Source: Kineosporia rhizophila
GTDB taxonomy: Bacteria > Actinomycetota > Actinomycetes > Actinomycetales > Kineosporiaceae
Direction of reading: 5' to 3'
Assembly (NCBI RefSeq): GCF_021277265.1
Contig: NZ_JAJSOH010000004.1
Span: 310,001-374,000 of the forward strand
DNA: 64,000 nucleotides
The notes under the pieces were generated by a model, which was given only the letters and a program-made list of their open reading frames with translations, did not search any database and was not told where the DNA came from. A program made the position numbers and the translations under genes. Below, one piece after another: positions 7,873-16,882 of this stretch (position 1 is the stretch's first letter; each line of letters begins with the position of its first letter).

Positions 7873-9246
7873 ATGAAGGATGCACGACGGGACGAGCTCC
7901 TGGCTCCGGTCTACGAGGCCTGGGAACGCTTCGTCCAGGGCGACGACCAGGTGCTGGGCGTCCGCCCGCAGGTGGCGATCTCCTGGCATCGTTGTCGGGA
8001 GCGCTACCGGGTCGATCCGCACCTGACCGAGGCGCCGATCGCCGTCGCCGAGATCGAGCACACGCCCGAGCACGACGGGGTCTTCGCGGAGCTGGGGTTC
8101 CGGGCGGCGTCGGTGGCGCAGGACGTGAGCTTCGCCGGGGGAGTGCTCACGGTCACCGACTCCACGGGCCGGATCCTGGCCGAGTGGGGTGACCAGGCCA
8201 CGCTGGCCCGGGCCGCCGAGGCCAACCTGGCGCCGTGGTTCTGCTGGTCGGAGTCGGCGGCGGGCACCAACGGGATGGGCATGGCGCTCGAGAGTCATGG
8301 GCCGGTGCTGGTGAAGGGGCCGGAGCACTGGTGCCGGGCGTTCCATGACTGGACGTGCGCCGGAGTGGCGGTGCGCGATGTGGTCACCCGTGAGCCGATC
8401 GCGGTGCTGAACATCTCGTGCTGGCGCAGTCAGTTGCCTTCCTTTGCAGCGAACTGGTTGACCAACGCAGCGGTTACCACCCAGGGGCAGTTGCGGCGAC
8501 GGGCTCGCAACAGTGGGGCTGAGTTGGTGGCGGCCTATACGCAGGCCCGGGCCACGAACACGACGCCGTTGGCCGCGCTCGACACGGCGGGGAAGGTGGT
8601 GATCGCCGACGAGACGGCGAGTGTGCTGATGGGAGTGCCGGCCGCCACCCCTGCGCTTGATCCGACGGTGCGCTGGAATCCCGGCTTACCTGAGTTGATC
8701 GGTGCTGCCCAGTACGCCACAACCCAGGCGGCGCGGAACCCGGACTGGATCGGTTCCACGCAGATCTTCACCCATCTCTCCGATGAGCCGACCCCGATCG
8801 TCATTCGTCCGGTCTTTCTCTCCGGCCACCTGATCGGCAACCTGGTGCACTTCGGTACTACGGACACCGGAGCAGCCCTACCCACGGCTGATCGTCCGGA
8901 GAGAGCCGAACCGAGGCCCCGCCGGGTGGTCGGCACCCGGGAGAACCGAATGGTGCTGCTGCGGCTGCCGGAGGTCTGCTTCGCCGAGTCCGACGGGAAC
9001 GACGTGTGGCTCTCTACTGATCAAGGACGTTTGCGAGCGGCATCGGCGAGCCTCGACCGGTTGGGTGGGGAGCTGGCTGACGTCGGGTTCCTGCGCGTGC
9101 ACCGCCGTTACGTGGTCAACCTGGGACGGGTGCGCGAGGTCGAACGCGGCCGCAACGGTGAACTGCTCCTGATCATGGACGGCGGGGGAGACGTTCCGGT
9201 CTCCCGCCGCAACGCTCCCGCTGTACGTCGAGCCCTGGACATCTGA
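7873..9246 (+). CDS. GAF-domain regulator with C-terminal LytTR DNA-binding domain
   Basis: 457 residues from ATG 7873; an upstream in-frame ATG at 7810 has weaker support. The N-terminal half (about 1-200) matches the sensor region of AcoR/DhaR-type regulators ([14 protein letters not shown], a GAF-like domain with [14 protein letters not shown], and [11 protein letters not shown]). A PAS-like region follows. Instead of the usual sigma-54 ATPase and Fis helix, the C-terminus (about 360-457) is a LytTR domain with [25 protein letters not shown] and VSRRNA. It ends 1 base before katG starts, so the two are co-transcribed. Leu272 is a TTA codon. It probably senses a small molecule or redox cue and controls katG. 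Confidence 0.82.
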   Translation: MKDARRDELLAPVYEAWERFVQGDDQVLGVRPQVAISWHRCRERYRVDPHLTEAPIAVAEIEHTPEHDGVFAELGFRAASVAQDVSFAGGVLTVTDSTGRILAEWGDQATLARAAEANLAPWFCWSESAAGTNGMGMALESHGPVLVKGPEHWCRAFHDWTCAGVAVRDVVTREPIAVLNISCWRSQLPSFAANWLTNAAVTTQGQLRRRARNSGAELVAAYTQARATNTTPLAALDTAGKVVIADETASVLMGVPAATPALDPTVRWNPGLPELIGAAQYATTQAARNPDWIGSTQIFTHLSDEPTPIVIRPVFLSGHLIGNLVHFGTTDTGAALPTADRPERAEPRPRRVVGTRENRMVLLRLPEVCFAESDGNDVWLSTDQGRLRAASASLDRLGGELADVGFLRVHRRYVVNLGRVREVERGRNGELLLIMDGGGDVPVSRRNAPAVRRALDI

Positions 9247-9247
9247 A

Positions 9248-11434
9248 GTGAGCGACAGCGGTGGTGCCCCCGGAGGCGGGCTTGGGCTCCCAAGCCCGTT
9301 CGAACGTCCGTACTCAGCTGTTCTGGCCCAGACCACCAATCCGAACGAGCAGAACAGGCCGCTCGACCTGAGCATCCTGCCCACAAGCCAACCCGATGAT
9401 TTCGACTACCCCGCAGCGTTCGCCGAACTCGACCTGGACGCGCTGGCCGCCGACGTCGACGCGGTGCTCACCACGTCGCAGGACTGGTGGCCGGCGGACT
9501 ACGGGCACTACGGGCCGCTGATCGTGCGCATGGTCTGGCACTGCGCGGGTACGTACAGAACTGGGGACGGCCGTGGTGGCCCGAGCGCGAGCCTGCAGCG
9601 TTTCGCTCCGGTGGACAGTTGGCCCGACAACCGCAACCTCGACAAGGCGCGCCGTCTGCTGTGGCCGGTGAAGAAGAAGTACGGCCGCCGGATCTCCTGG
9701 GCCGACCTGATGGTGTTCGCGGGCAACCGGGCGCTGGAATCGATGGGGCTGCGCACTTTCGGCTACGCGGGCGGCCGGAACGAGGTCTACGTCGGCGAGC
9801 GGGTGGACTGGGGGCCGGAACAGGCGTGGATGGCCGACGAGCGGCACACCGGGGTACATGAACTGGACGAGCCATTGGCAGCCGACCAGTTGGGTTTGAT
9901 CTACGTCAACCCGGAGGGGCCGAACACGGTGCCGGACCCGCTGATGTCGGCCCGCGACATCAGGGCCACGTTCCGGCGCATGGGCTTCGACGACGAGGAG
10001 ACGGTCGCGCTGGTCGGAGGTGGGCACGCGTTCGGCAAGACGCATGGAGCGGCCGATCCAGAGCGCTACCTAGGGCCGGAACCCGCAACCGCCGGCATGG
10101 AAGAGCAGGGGCTGGGCTGGCGGGGCGCGCACGGCAGCGGCAAGGCTGGGGACACGGTGACCAGCGGGTTGGAAGGCGCCTGGACGCAGACCCCCACCAC
10201 CTGGGACAACCGCTACTTCCAGAACCTGTTCCAGTACGAGTGGGACGTGGCCCTCAGCCCGGCCGGGTTGTGGCAATGGGTGCCGCGCGGGGGAGCAGGG
10301 GCCAACACCGTGCCGGATCCGCACGACCCCGAGCGTCGGCACGCGCCCACCTTCTTGACCACCGATCTGGCCTTCCGGGTGGATCCGGATTACGAGCCGA
10401 TCGCCCGCCGCTTCCTGGAAAACCCCGAGCAGTTGAGTGAGGCGTTCGCCCGGGCCTGGTTCAAGCTCACCCACATCGATCTCGGCCCTCGTGAGCGTTA
10501 CCTCGGGCCGCTGGTGCCGGCCGAGCCGATGATCTGGCAGGACCCGGTGCCCGAGCGCCAGCATGCCCTGCCCAGCCCAGGCGAGCTCGCGAGCCTGAAA
10601 AGTCGCGTCCTGGATTCCGGTCTCACGGTGTTACAGCTCGTCGCAACCGCTTGGGCGTCGGCCTCGACGTTCCGCAACAGCGACAAACGCGGTGGAACAA
10701 ATGGTGGACGTTTGCGGCTGGAGCCCCAGCGCAACTGGCCGGCCAACGATCCCGACTCTCTCGGTGAAGTGCTGACCGTGTTGGAAGAGCTGCGGCCACC
10801 GGAGGTCTCGATGGCCGACCTGATCGTGCTCGGTGGCTGCGCCGCAGTGCAGAAAGCTGCCCACGAGGCGGGCTACGACATCGAGGTGCCCTTCACTCCC
10901 GGCCGCACCGACGCGTCGCCGGAGTGGACCGACCCGGAATGGTTCGCCGTGCTGGAACCGGTGGCCGACGGGTTCCGCAACTATCGCGGCAAGGGTGCCC
11001 GGCACCGGTCCGAGCGCCTGCTGATCGACCGCGCGGCCCAACTCACCCTTACCGCAGCGGAGATGACCGTGCTGGTGGGCGGTCTTCGGGTGCTCGGTGC
11101 GGGCCGGACCGACCTGGGCCTGTTCACCGACAGACCCGGTGTGCTGACCAATGACTTCTTCGTCAATCTGCTCGATCTCCGCTACGAATGGCGGGAATCC
11201 TCGGTGAAGGTCTCTGCTGAAGCGACTTTCGAGGGGATTGACCGGCAGAGTGGGGTGACCAGGTGGCGGGCCACCCGGGCCGACCTGGTCTTCGCCTCGA
11301 ACCCGGAACTGCGCGCGCTCGCCGAGCTGTACGCGGCCGACGACGCCCCGGAGAAGTTCGTGCACGACTTCGTCGCCGCCTGGGTGAAGGTGATGAATCT
11401 GGGCCGGTGTGCGCAGACGGCGTGTGAACGGTAG
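9248..11434 (+). CDS. katG: Catalase-peroxidase
   Basis: 728 residues from GTG 9248, 1 base after the regulator stop. No good Shine-Dalgarno is present, so coupling is likely. KatG is a haem enzyme that removes H2O2 and oxidises organic donors. The distal site is [11 protein letters not shown] (Arg, the adduct Trp, His), with Cys where Ser is usual. The adduct Tyr lies in LIYVNPEGP and the adduct Met in FRRMGFDD. The proximal His is in [12 protein letters not shown]. The degenerate C-terminal half (from about residue 440) is present. The far N-terminus lacks the usual NRDWWPNQL form. The normal partner furA is missing and a GAF-LytTR gene takes its place. Leu462 is TTA. Confidence 0.95.
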   Translation: MSDSGGAPGGGLGLPSPFERPYSAVLAQTTNPNEQNRPLDLSILPTSQPDDFDYPAAFAELDLDALAADVDAVLTTSQDWWPADYGHYGPLIVRMVWHCAGTYRTGDGRGGPSASLQRFAPVDSWPDNRNLDKARRLLWPVKKKYGRRISWADLMVFAGNRALESMGLRTFGYAGGRNEVYVGERVDWGPEQAWMADERHTGVHELDEPLAADQLGLIYVNPEGPNTVPDPLMSARDIRATFRRMGFDDEETVALVGGGHAFGKTHGAADPERYLGPEPATAGMEEQGLGWRGAHGSGKAGDTVTSGLEGAWTQTPTTWDNRYFQNLFQYEWDVALSPAGLWQWVPRGGAGANTVPDPHDPERRHAPTFLTTDLAFRVDPDYEPIARRFLENPEQLSEAFARAWFKLTHIDLGPRERYLGPLVPAEPMIWQDPVPERQHALPSPGELASLKSRVLDSGLTVLQLVATAWASASTFRNSDKRGGTNGGRLRLEPQRNWPANDPDSLGEVLTVLEELRPPEVSMADLIVLGGCAAVQKAAHEAGYDIEVPFTPGRTDASPEWTDPEWFAVLEPVADGFRNYRGKGARHRSERLLIDRAAQLTLTAAEMTVLVGGLRVLGAGRTDLGLFTDRPGVLTNDFFVNLLDLRYEWRESSVKVSAEATFEGIDRQSGVTRWRATRADLVFASNPELRALAELYAADDAPEKFVHDFVAAWVKVMNLGRCAQTACER

Positions 11435-11535
11435 CTGCGGCCGGGCGAACGGTGCGCTCCTGATGTTGTCGGTGGTCTCGCGTAAGGTCCCTCACGGTAG
11501 AGGCTTTGATCGTTTCCGATGAGGAGCTGAAGTCC

Positions 11536-11997
11536 ATGACGACCGTGGAGGAACGAGAGGATCTGCTGCGAAGGCTCGGCCTGGCGGGCCAGAACACCGC
11601 CTCGCTGGGCCGCCTGCTGAACACCGGCAACGTGGCCGAGGCGAAGGAGCGCGAGGACGGGGTGATGACCGCGACCATCCGGATCCAGCCCGACGACATC
11701 TGCTGGGACCCGTCCATCCTGGTCCTGCCGCACGGCGGCGACCTGGAACTGGAACTGATCAACGACGACCTGAACACGCACTGCGCGCTGCTGCCGAGCA
11801 ACGGCGACCGCAAGTTCATCTGGCTGGTGAACCACTCCCGCGGCACCGCGAGGCTCAATCTCGACGGGCCGGGCTACTACTGGTTCAGCTCGCCCTCCGG
11901 CAACGACGAGGGCCGCGGCCTGACCGGGGCCATCGTGGTGCTCGGCGAGGTGCCGCCGGAAGCCCGTCTGGACCGTCCCGACCAGCCGCGTCCCTAG
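11536..11997 (+). CDS. PQQ-associated cupredoxin-like protein (MSMEG_3727-type)
   Basis: 153 residues from ATG 11536, with GAGGAG upstream. The family is known from mycobacterial PQQ-dehydrogenase loci. After an N-terminal helical part, a cupredoxin-like beta domain runs from about residue 45: ILVLPHGGDLELELINDDLN, THCALLP, and a closing YYWFSSPSGNDEGRGLTGAI. That last stretch aligns with the Y-x-F-x-C-x-x-P-G-H-x-x-x-G-M-x-G motif of copper cupredoxins, but the Cys, His and Met ligands are replaced, so a type 1 copper site is unlikely. No signal peptide is seen. It lies 24 bases upstream of the dehydrogenase and may be a partner or chaperone. Confidence 0.72.
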   Translation: MTTVEEREDLLRRLGLAGQNTASLGRLLNTGNVAEAKEREDGVMTATIRIQPDDICWDPSILVLPHGGDLELELINDDLNTHCALLPSNGDRKFIWLVNHSRGTARLNLDGPGYYWFSSPSGNDEGRGLTGAIVVLGEVPPEARLDRPDQPRP

Positions 11998-12021
11998 CCG
12001 ACCGTCGCCAGGAGGAGAACG

Positions 12022-13758
12022 ATGACTACTGCGGAGTCCGCCGAACCGTACATCGACGCAGGCGAGGCTATCGACCAGGGCCGTCTCAGCGGCAAGGTCG
12101 CCGGTGGTGAGGTCGCCCCGCCGGTCGCCGAGAACCTCACCTACGAGCGTATTCTCGAAGCCCGTTCCGAGCCGGAGAACTGGCTCACCTACTACGGCAC
12201 CTACGACGGGCAGCGCTTCAGCACGCTCGATCAGATCAACACCGAGAACGTGCACAAGCTCGGCCCGGCGTGGATCTTCCAGGCCGGCGTGAGCGGCATC
12301 ATCGCCGGCACCTCGACGTACTCGTTCGAGGCCACCCCGATCGTGGTCGACGGGGTGATGTTCCTGTCCGGCTGGGACGGCTGGGTCTGGGCCCTGAACG
12401 CCGTCACCGGGGTGGAGATCTGGCGCTACAAGCACGCCGTGCCGTTCGACGTGTCGCTGTGCTGCGGCAACGTCAACCGCGGGGTCGCGGTGGCCAAGAA
12501 CAAGGTCTTCTTCGTCACCGCCAACGCCCACGTGATCGCCCTCGACGCGCAGACCGGCAAGCGGGTCTGGGACAAGACGTACGGCGACGTGCGGGCCGGT
12601 GAGAGCGGCACGATGGCCCCGATCGTGGTGAAGAACCTGGTCATCGTGGGCAGTTCCGGCGGTGAGTTCGGGGTGCGCGGGCACCTGGACGCCTTCGACG
12701 TGGACAGCGGCGAGCACCAGTGGCGCTGCTACATGGTGCCCAAGCCGGGTGAGCCCGGCTCGGAGACCTGGCCGGCCGACGGTGAGGCCTGGCAGCGCGG
12801 CGGTGGGAACTGCTGGCTCACCGGCACTTACGACGCGGAGACGAACCTGCTCTACTGGGGCACCGGCAACCCGGCCCCCGACTTCGACGGTGAGGTGCGC
12901 GAGGGCGACAACCTCTACACCGACAGCATCGTCGCGGTCGACGTCGACTCCGGGCAGATCCGCTGGCACTACCAGTGCACCCCGCACGACGTGTGGGACT
13001 ACGACAGCATGAGCGAGTGCATCCTGTTCGAGAAGGACGGCCGCAAACTGCTGGGCCACTTCGACAAGAACGGCTACTTCTTCGTGCTCGACCGCACCAA
13101 CGGCGAGCGTATCTCGATCACCCCGTTCGTCGACCGGATCACCTGGGGGGCGATCACCCGCGACGGGCAGGTCGTGCCCAAGGTGTATCCGGAGGCCGAG
13201 GGGGTGGCGGTGCACTTCTACCCCGGTCCGGCCGGGGCCAAGGAGTGGACGCACGCTGCCTACAGTCCGAAGACGGGCTGGTTCTACGTGCCCGTCCAAG
13301 ACGTAGGTGCCACCGCCGCCCGTCGGCGCCGCGAGTTCAAGGAGAGCATCCCCTACTGGGGTGCCGGCGTGGCTGTCGACATCGACGAGGCAGTGGGCTA
13401 TCTCAGTGCGTTCGACGCCAACGGTGAGGAGAAGTGGCGCTGGCGCAACGAGTTGCCGATGTGTGCCTCGGTGCTCGCCACCGGCGGAGACCTGGTGTTC
13501 GCGGGTGAGCCGTCGGGCGAGTTCAACGCCTACGACGCGCGCACCGGTGACCTGCTCTGGCAGTTCCAGTGCGGCAGCGGGCATCACAGTAGCCCGGTCA
13601 CGTACTCGGTCGACGGCCGTCAGTACATCGCAGTGCCGGTCGGCTGGGGTGGCTGGGCGGAGGGCTTCCTGCCCGGGATGCTCGGGGCCGGTCACGGTAG
13701 CGCGCTGATCGTGTTCGCCCTGCCGTCGGACACGCCCACCCGCGGCGACGACGACTGA
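12022..13758 (+). CDS. PQQ-dependent alcohol dehydrogenase, lanthanide-type active site
   Basis: 578 residues from ATG 12022, with AGGAGGAGAA upstream. It belongs to the methanol/ethanol quinoprotein family, an eight-bladed propeller that oxidises alcohols to aldehydes with PQQ. Visible landmarks are the vicinal disulphide Cys147-Cys148 (LCCGNVNRG), metal ligands Glu215 (GGEFGVRGH) and Asn283 (GTGNPAPDF), catalytic Asp326 (HDVWDYDSM), and Asp328 two residues on. In XoxF-type enzymes that second Asp binds a lanthanide; Ca enzymes such as MxaF have Ala there. Tryptophan-docking repeats occur throughout. No N-terminal signal peptide is visible, unusual for this periplasmic family. No cytochrome gene is adjacent. 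The pqq genes follow directly. Confidence 0.92.
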   Translation: MTTAESAEPYIDAGEAIDQGRLSGKVAGGEVAPPVAENLTYERILEARSEPENWLTYYGTYDGQRFSTLDQINTENVHKLGPAWIFQAGVSGIIAGTSTYSFEATPIVVDGVMFLSGWDGWVWALNAVTGVEIWRYKHAVPFDVSLCCGNVNRGVAVAKNKVFFVTANAHVIALDAQTGKRVWDKTYGDVRAGESGTMAPIVVKNLVIVGSSGGEFGVRGHLDAFDVDSGEHQWRCYMVPKPGEPGSETWPADGEAWQRGGGNCWLTGTYDAETNLLYWGTGNPAPDFDGEVREGDNLYTDSIVAVDVDSGQIRWHYQCTPHDVWDYDSMSECILFEKDGRKLLGHFDKNGYFFVLDRTNGERISITPFVDRITWGAITRDGQVVPKVYPEAEGVAVHFYPGPAGAKEWTHAAYSPKTGWFYVPVQDVGATAARRRREFKESIPYWGAGVAVDIDEAVGYLSAFDANGEEKWRWRNELPMCASVLATGGDLVFAGEPSGEFNAYDARTGDLLWQFQCGSGHHSSPVTYSVDGRQYIAVPVGWGGWAEGFLPGMLGAGHGSALIVFALPSDTPTRGDDD

Positions 13759-13800
13759 CCCCGCCAGAAGCCGCAGACCACGAGGAGAGGAGGTTCAGTC

Positions 13801-13893
13801 ATGGAATCCCGTTTCGAGGAGTGGGAGACGCCCGAGTTCGATGAGGTGACGGTCGCCCCCGAGGTGACCATGTACATCGCCCAGCTCGACTGA
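13801..13893 (+). CDS. pqqA: PQQ precursor peptide PqqA
   Basis: A 30-residue peptide, too short for most gene finders, from ATG 13801 with AGGAGAGGAGG just upstream. The C-terminal EVTMYIAQ contains the Glu-x-x-x-Tyr pair that PqqE cross-links, and these two residues become the PQQ skeleton. It sits between the dehydrogenase and pqqB, so the first pathway substrate is encoded next to the enzyme that uses the cofactor. Confidence 0.93.
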   Translation: MESRFEEWETPEFDEVTVAPEVTMYIAQLD

Positions 13894-13939
13894 GCTGGAC
13901 CGAGTTCGACTGAGCACGATGCGCGGAGGGGAGGCCAGG

Positions 13940-14815
13940 ATGTTCGTACGGGTGCTGGGTTCGGCCGCCGGAGGCGGTTCGCCGCAATGGAACTGCGGTT
14001 GCCGAGTCTGCACCGACGTACGGGCCGGGGCCGCCCCTCCGCGCACACAGTCGTCCATTGTTGTCAGCCCCGACCGTAAGCGGTGGTTCCTGTTCAATGC
14101 CTCCCCCGACGTCCTCAGTCAGTTCGCGGCCTTTCCCGAGCTCTGGCCCCGGGGTTCGCGAGAATCGCCGGTAGAAGCAGTGTTTCTGACCGATGCCGAG
14201 CTCGATCACACCTTGGGCCTGTTGCTGCTGCGGGAGGCCCCGGCGCTGAGGTTGTACGCCACGGCCACCGTGCACAAGACCCTGTCCGACGGGTCAGGTG
14301 TGCTCACCCTGCTGCAGCGTTACTGTCAGGTCGAATGGACGCCGGTGGTCACCGGCGCGCCTCTGGTCCTGTCCGAAGGGCTCACCGGAAGAGCCTTCGA
14401 AGTGAAGACGAGTAAACGCGACCGTTTCGGGGTCGGGGGTGGCGCCGGTCGGGTCGTGGGCTACCGGATCAGCGACGCCAGAACCGGCGGAACCCTGGTG
14501 TACCTGCCGGGTGTGCAGCACTTCACGCCCGAGGTACGGGCGGCGATCGCGGGATGCACCTGCCTGCTGGTCGACGGAACCTGCTGGAGCGACGACGAAC
14601 TCGTCCGGCTGGGGCTGGCCGCCAAGACGTCGCGGCAGATGGGGCATTCGCCGGTCGAGGAGAGTCTGCAGCATCTGGCCGGAGCCGGCCGGCGCACGAT
14701 CTTCGTGCACCTGAACAACACCAACCCGATCCTGCTCGAGGGCACGCCGCAGCGGCTGGCCGTCGAACGGGCCGGGGCGGAGGTGGCCGTGGACGGACTC
14801 GAGGTGGAGGTATGA
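13940..14815 (+). CDS. pqqB: PQQ biosynthesis protein PqqB
   Basis: 291 residues from ATG 13940 (GGAGGGGAGG upstream; an in-frame ATG at 13919 is less likely). It has the metallo-beta-lactamase fold. The hallmark N-terminus is VLGSAAGGGSPQWNCGCRVC, and metal-site motifs include FLTDAELDHTLGLL, MGHSP and FVHLNNTNP. In known systems PqqB is an iron hydroxylase acting on the crosslinked Tyr before ring closure. The stop is followed 4 bases later by pqqC. Confidence 0.95.
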   Translation: MFVRVLGSAAGGGSPQWNCGCRVCTDVRAGAAPPRTQSSIVVSPDRKRWFLFNASPDVLSQFAAFPELWPRGSRESPVEAVFLTDAELDHTLGLLLLREAPALRLYATATVHKTLSDGSGVLTLLQRYCQVEWTPVVTGAPLVLSEGLTGRAFEVKTSKRDRFGVGGGAGRVVGYRISDARTGGTLVYLPGVQHFTPEVRAAIAGCTCLLVDGTCWSDDELVRLGLAAKTSRQMGHSPVEESLQHLAGAGRRTIFVHLNNTNPILLEGTPQRLAVERAGAEVAVDGLEVEV

Positions 14816-14819
14816 GCGC

Positions 14820-15509
14820 ATGACCTACGTGGCCGGTGAGACCGACTTCGTCTCCACGTTGCGGGCCCACTCCCGCAAGTATCACGACCAGCACCCGTTC
14901 CACGTCCGGATGAACGCCGGGCAGTTGAGTCCGCAGCAACTGCGCGGCTGGGTGGCCAACCGCTTCTACTACCAGGAGTGCATCCCCCGCAAAGACGCGG
15001 CCATCCTGGCCAACTGCCCCGACCTCGAGGTGCGCCGCCGCTGGATCCGCCGCATCACCGATCACGACGGAACGGCCGAGGGGGAGGGGGGTATCGAGGC
15101 CTGGCTGCGGCTGGGCGAGGCCACCGGGCTCAGTCGCGAAGAGATCCTTGACCATCGGCATCTGGTGCCGGGTGCCCGCTTCGCGGTCGACGCCTACGTG
15201 ACTTTCGCCCGCACCCGTCCCTGGGTGGAAGCGGTGGCCTCGTCGCTCACCGAACTGTTCGCCCCCGACCTGATGGCCGAGCGGCTGGCCGCGTTCGAGC
15301 GGCACTACACCTGGATCGATCCGGACGGCCTGGCCTACTTCCGGGCCCGTCTGGAACAGGCTCCGCGCGACAGCGAGCACGCTCTGGAAGTGGTCACCCG
15401 GTACTGCCTTTCCAGCGAGACACAGGCGGCCGCGATCGATGCGCTGTCGTTCAAGTGCGACGTGCTCTGGAGCCTGATGGACGTGATCGACCGGGCGTAC
15501 CCGCGGTGA
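14820..15509 (+). CDS. pqqC: Pyrroloquinoline-quinone synthase PqqC
   Basis: 229 residues from ATG 14820. PqqC is a cofactorless oxidase of the haem-oxygenase-like helical fold, carrying out the last ring closure and eight-electron oxidation to PQQ. Family motifs include YHDQHPFHVRMNAG, GWVANRFYYQ, IPRKDAAILANCPD and ITDHDG. The C-terminal helix is VVTRYCLSSETQAAAIDALS. The stop overlaps the pqqD GTG by 4 bases. Confidence 0.96.
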   Translation: MTYVAGETDFVSTLRAHSRKYHDQHPFHVRMNAGQLSPQQLRGWVANRFYYQECIPRKDAAILANCPDLEVRRRWIRRITDHDGTAEGEGGIEAWLRLGEATGLSREEILDHRHLVPGARFAVDAYVTFARTRPWVEAVASSLTELFAPDLMAERLAAFERHYTWIDPDGLAYFRARLEQAPRDSEHALEVVTRYCLSSETQAAAIDALSFKCDVLWSLMDVIDRAYPR

Positions 15510-15784
15510 CGGCGATCGCAGCGGCCACCAGACCCCGCCTGGCCCGCCACGTCCGCCTCACCTACTCAGCCGCCCGCGAGCGTCCGGTTCTGCTGCTGCC
15601 CGAGACCGTGGTGGTGCTCAACCCCACCGGCGCGGCCATTCTCGAGCTCTGCAACGGTCAGCGCACGATCGCCCAGATCGTGACCGAGCTGGGGCAGCGT
15701 TACCGCGAGGTGCCGGCCGAAGAGGTGCAGCGGTTCCTGGCCGGGCTGGCCGCACGGCGGTGTGTGGAGCCGGCCGATGGATGA
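15506..15784 (+). CDS. pqqD: PQQ biosynthesis peptide chaperone PqqD
   Basis: 92 residues from GTG 15506, in a GTGA overlap with pqqC. PqqD is the RiPP recognition element that binds PqqA and delivers it to PqqE. Typical motifs are PRLARHVRLTYSAARERPVL, VVVLNPTGAAILELCNG, and a C-terminal RFLAGLAARRCVE wing. It is a separate protein here, not fused to PqqC or PqqE, and overlaps pqqE by 8 bases. Confidence 0.93.
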   Translation: MTAIAAATRPRLARHVRLTYSAARERPVLLLPETVVVLNPTGAAILELCNGQRTIAQIVTELGQRYREVPAEEVQRFLAGLAARRCVEPADG

Positions 15785-16856
15785 TCCGTTCGGCCTCCTC
15801 GCCGAGCTCACCTACCGCTGCCCCCTGGCCTGCGCCTATTGCTCGAACCCGCTGAACATGGCCGAGTACACCGACGAGCTGCCCACCGGCGAGTGGCTGC
15901 GGGTGCTCACCGAGGCCCGCGACCTGGGCGTGCTGCAGTGCCACCTGTCGGGCGGGGAACCGTTGCTGCGCCGCGACATCGTCGAGATCGTGGCTCACGC
16001 GTCAGCGTTGGGGATGTACACGAACCTGGTCACCAGCGCAGTGGGCTTCAATCGCCGAATGGCCGAGCGGCTGCGCGCGGCCGGGCTGGATCACGTCCAG
16101 GTCAGCATTCAGGCTGACCAGCCGGGTCTGTCCGACCGGATCGCCGGCACGCCCTCGTTCCAGCGCAAGATCGACGCGATGCGGCTGGTGCGGGAACTGG
16201 GCTGGCCGCTGACGGTTAACGTGGTGCTGCACCGGCGCAACATCGACCGCATCGCCGACGTGCTGGAACTGGCCGTGCAGGCCGGCGCCGACCGGGTGGA
16301 GCTGGCCAACACCCAGTACTACGGCTGGGCCTGGAAGAACCGCGAGGCACTGCTGCCCAGCCGGGAACAGCTGGCCCGGGCCGAGACGGTGGTGCATGAG
16401 GCCCGGCAACGGCTGAGTTCGCAGATGGACATCATCTACGTGATCCCCGACTACTACAGCAAGTATCCGAAACCCTGTATGGGCGGCTGGGCCTCGCGTC
16501 AGCTCACGATCGCTCCCAACGGTGACGTGCTGCCCTGCCCAGCCGCTCAGTCCCTGCCGCTGCCCAGAGCGAACGTACGGGAGAACGAGCTGAGGGAGAT
16601 CTGGGCCGACTCACCGGTGATGAACGCCTTCCGGGGCACGGAATGGATGCCGGTGCCCTGCCGCGACTGCGACCGTAAAGATCTGGACTTCGGTGGATGT
16701 CGCTGCCAGGCCTTCCAGTTGACGGGCGATGCGGCGCGCACCGATCCGGTCTGTCACCTGTCACCCGACCGCCATGTGGTCGACGACGCGGTGCAGGCGG
16801 CTCAGCGCGGCGGCCCGGTCGATCTCCAGCTCACCCCCAGACCGCACAGATCCTGA
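15777..16856 (+). CDS. pqqE: Radical SAM PqqA Glu-Tyr crosslinking enzyme PqqE
   Basis: 359 residues from ATG 15777. The radical SAM cluster motif is CPLACAYC (CxxxCxxC) near residue 17, followed by LSGGEPLLRRD. The SPASM region holds auxiliary cluster cysteines: KPCMGGW, DVLPCPAAQS, PCRDCDRK, GGCRCQA and DPVCHLS. It forms the Glu-Tyr carbon-carbon bond in PqqA, guided by PqqD. The overlap with pqqD indicates translational coupling. A 26-base gap with an AGGAGG site leads to the exchanger gene. Confidence 0.96.
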   Translation: MDDPFGLLAELTYRCPLACAYCSNPLNMAEYTDELPTGEWLRVLTEARDLGVLQCHLSGGEPLLRRDIVEIVAHASALGMYTNLVTSAVGFNRRMAERLRAAGLDHVQVSIQADQPGLSDRIAGTPSFQRKIDAMRLVRELGWPLTVNVVLHRRNIDRIADVLELAVQAGADRVELANTQYYGWAWKNREALLPSREQLARAETVVHEARQRLSSQMDIIYVIPDYYSKYPKPCMGGWASRQLTIAPNGDVLPCPAAQSLPLPRANVRENELREIWADSPVMNAFRGTEWMPVPCRDCDRKDLDFGGCRCQAFQLTGDAARTDPVCHLSPDRHVVDDAVQAAQRGGPVDLQLTPRPHRS

Positions 16857-16882
16857 CAACGGCGCAAGGAGGCTCCGGCGGC

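Noticed and set aside
11182-13695. 837-codon reverse open frame over katG end and the quinoprotein gene
   Set aside because: The two + strand genes have complete family motifs. The reverse frame is composition driven.
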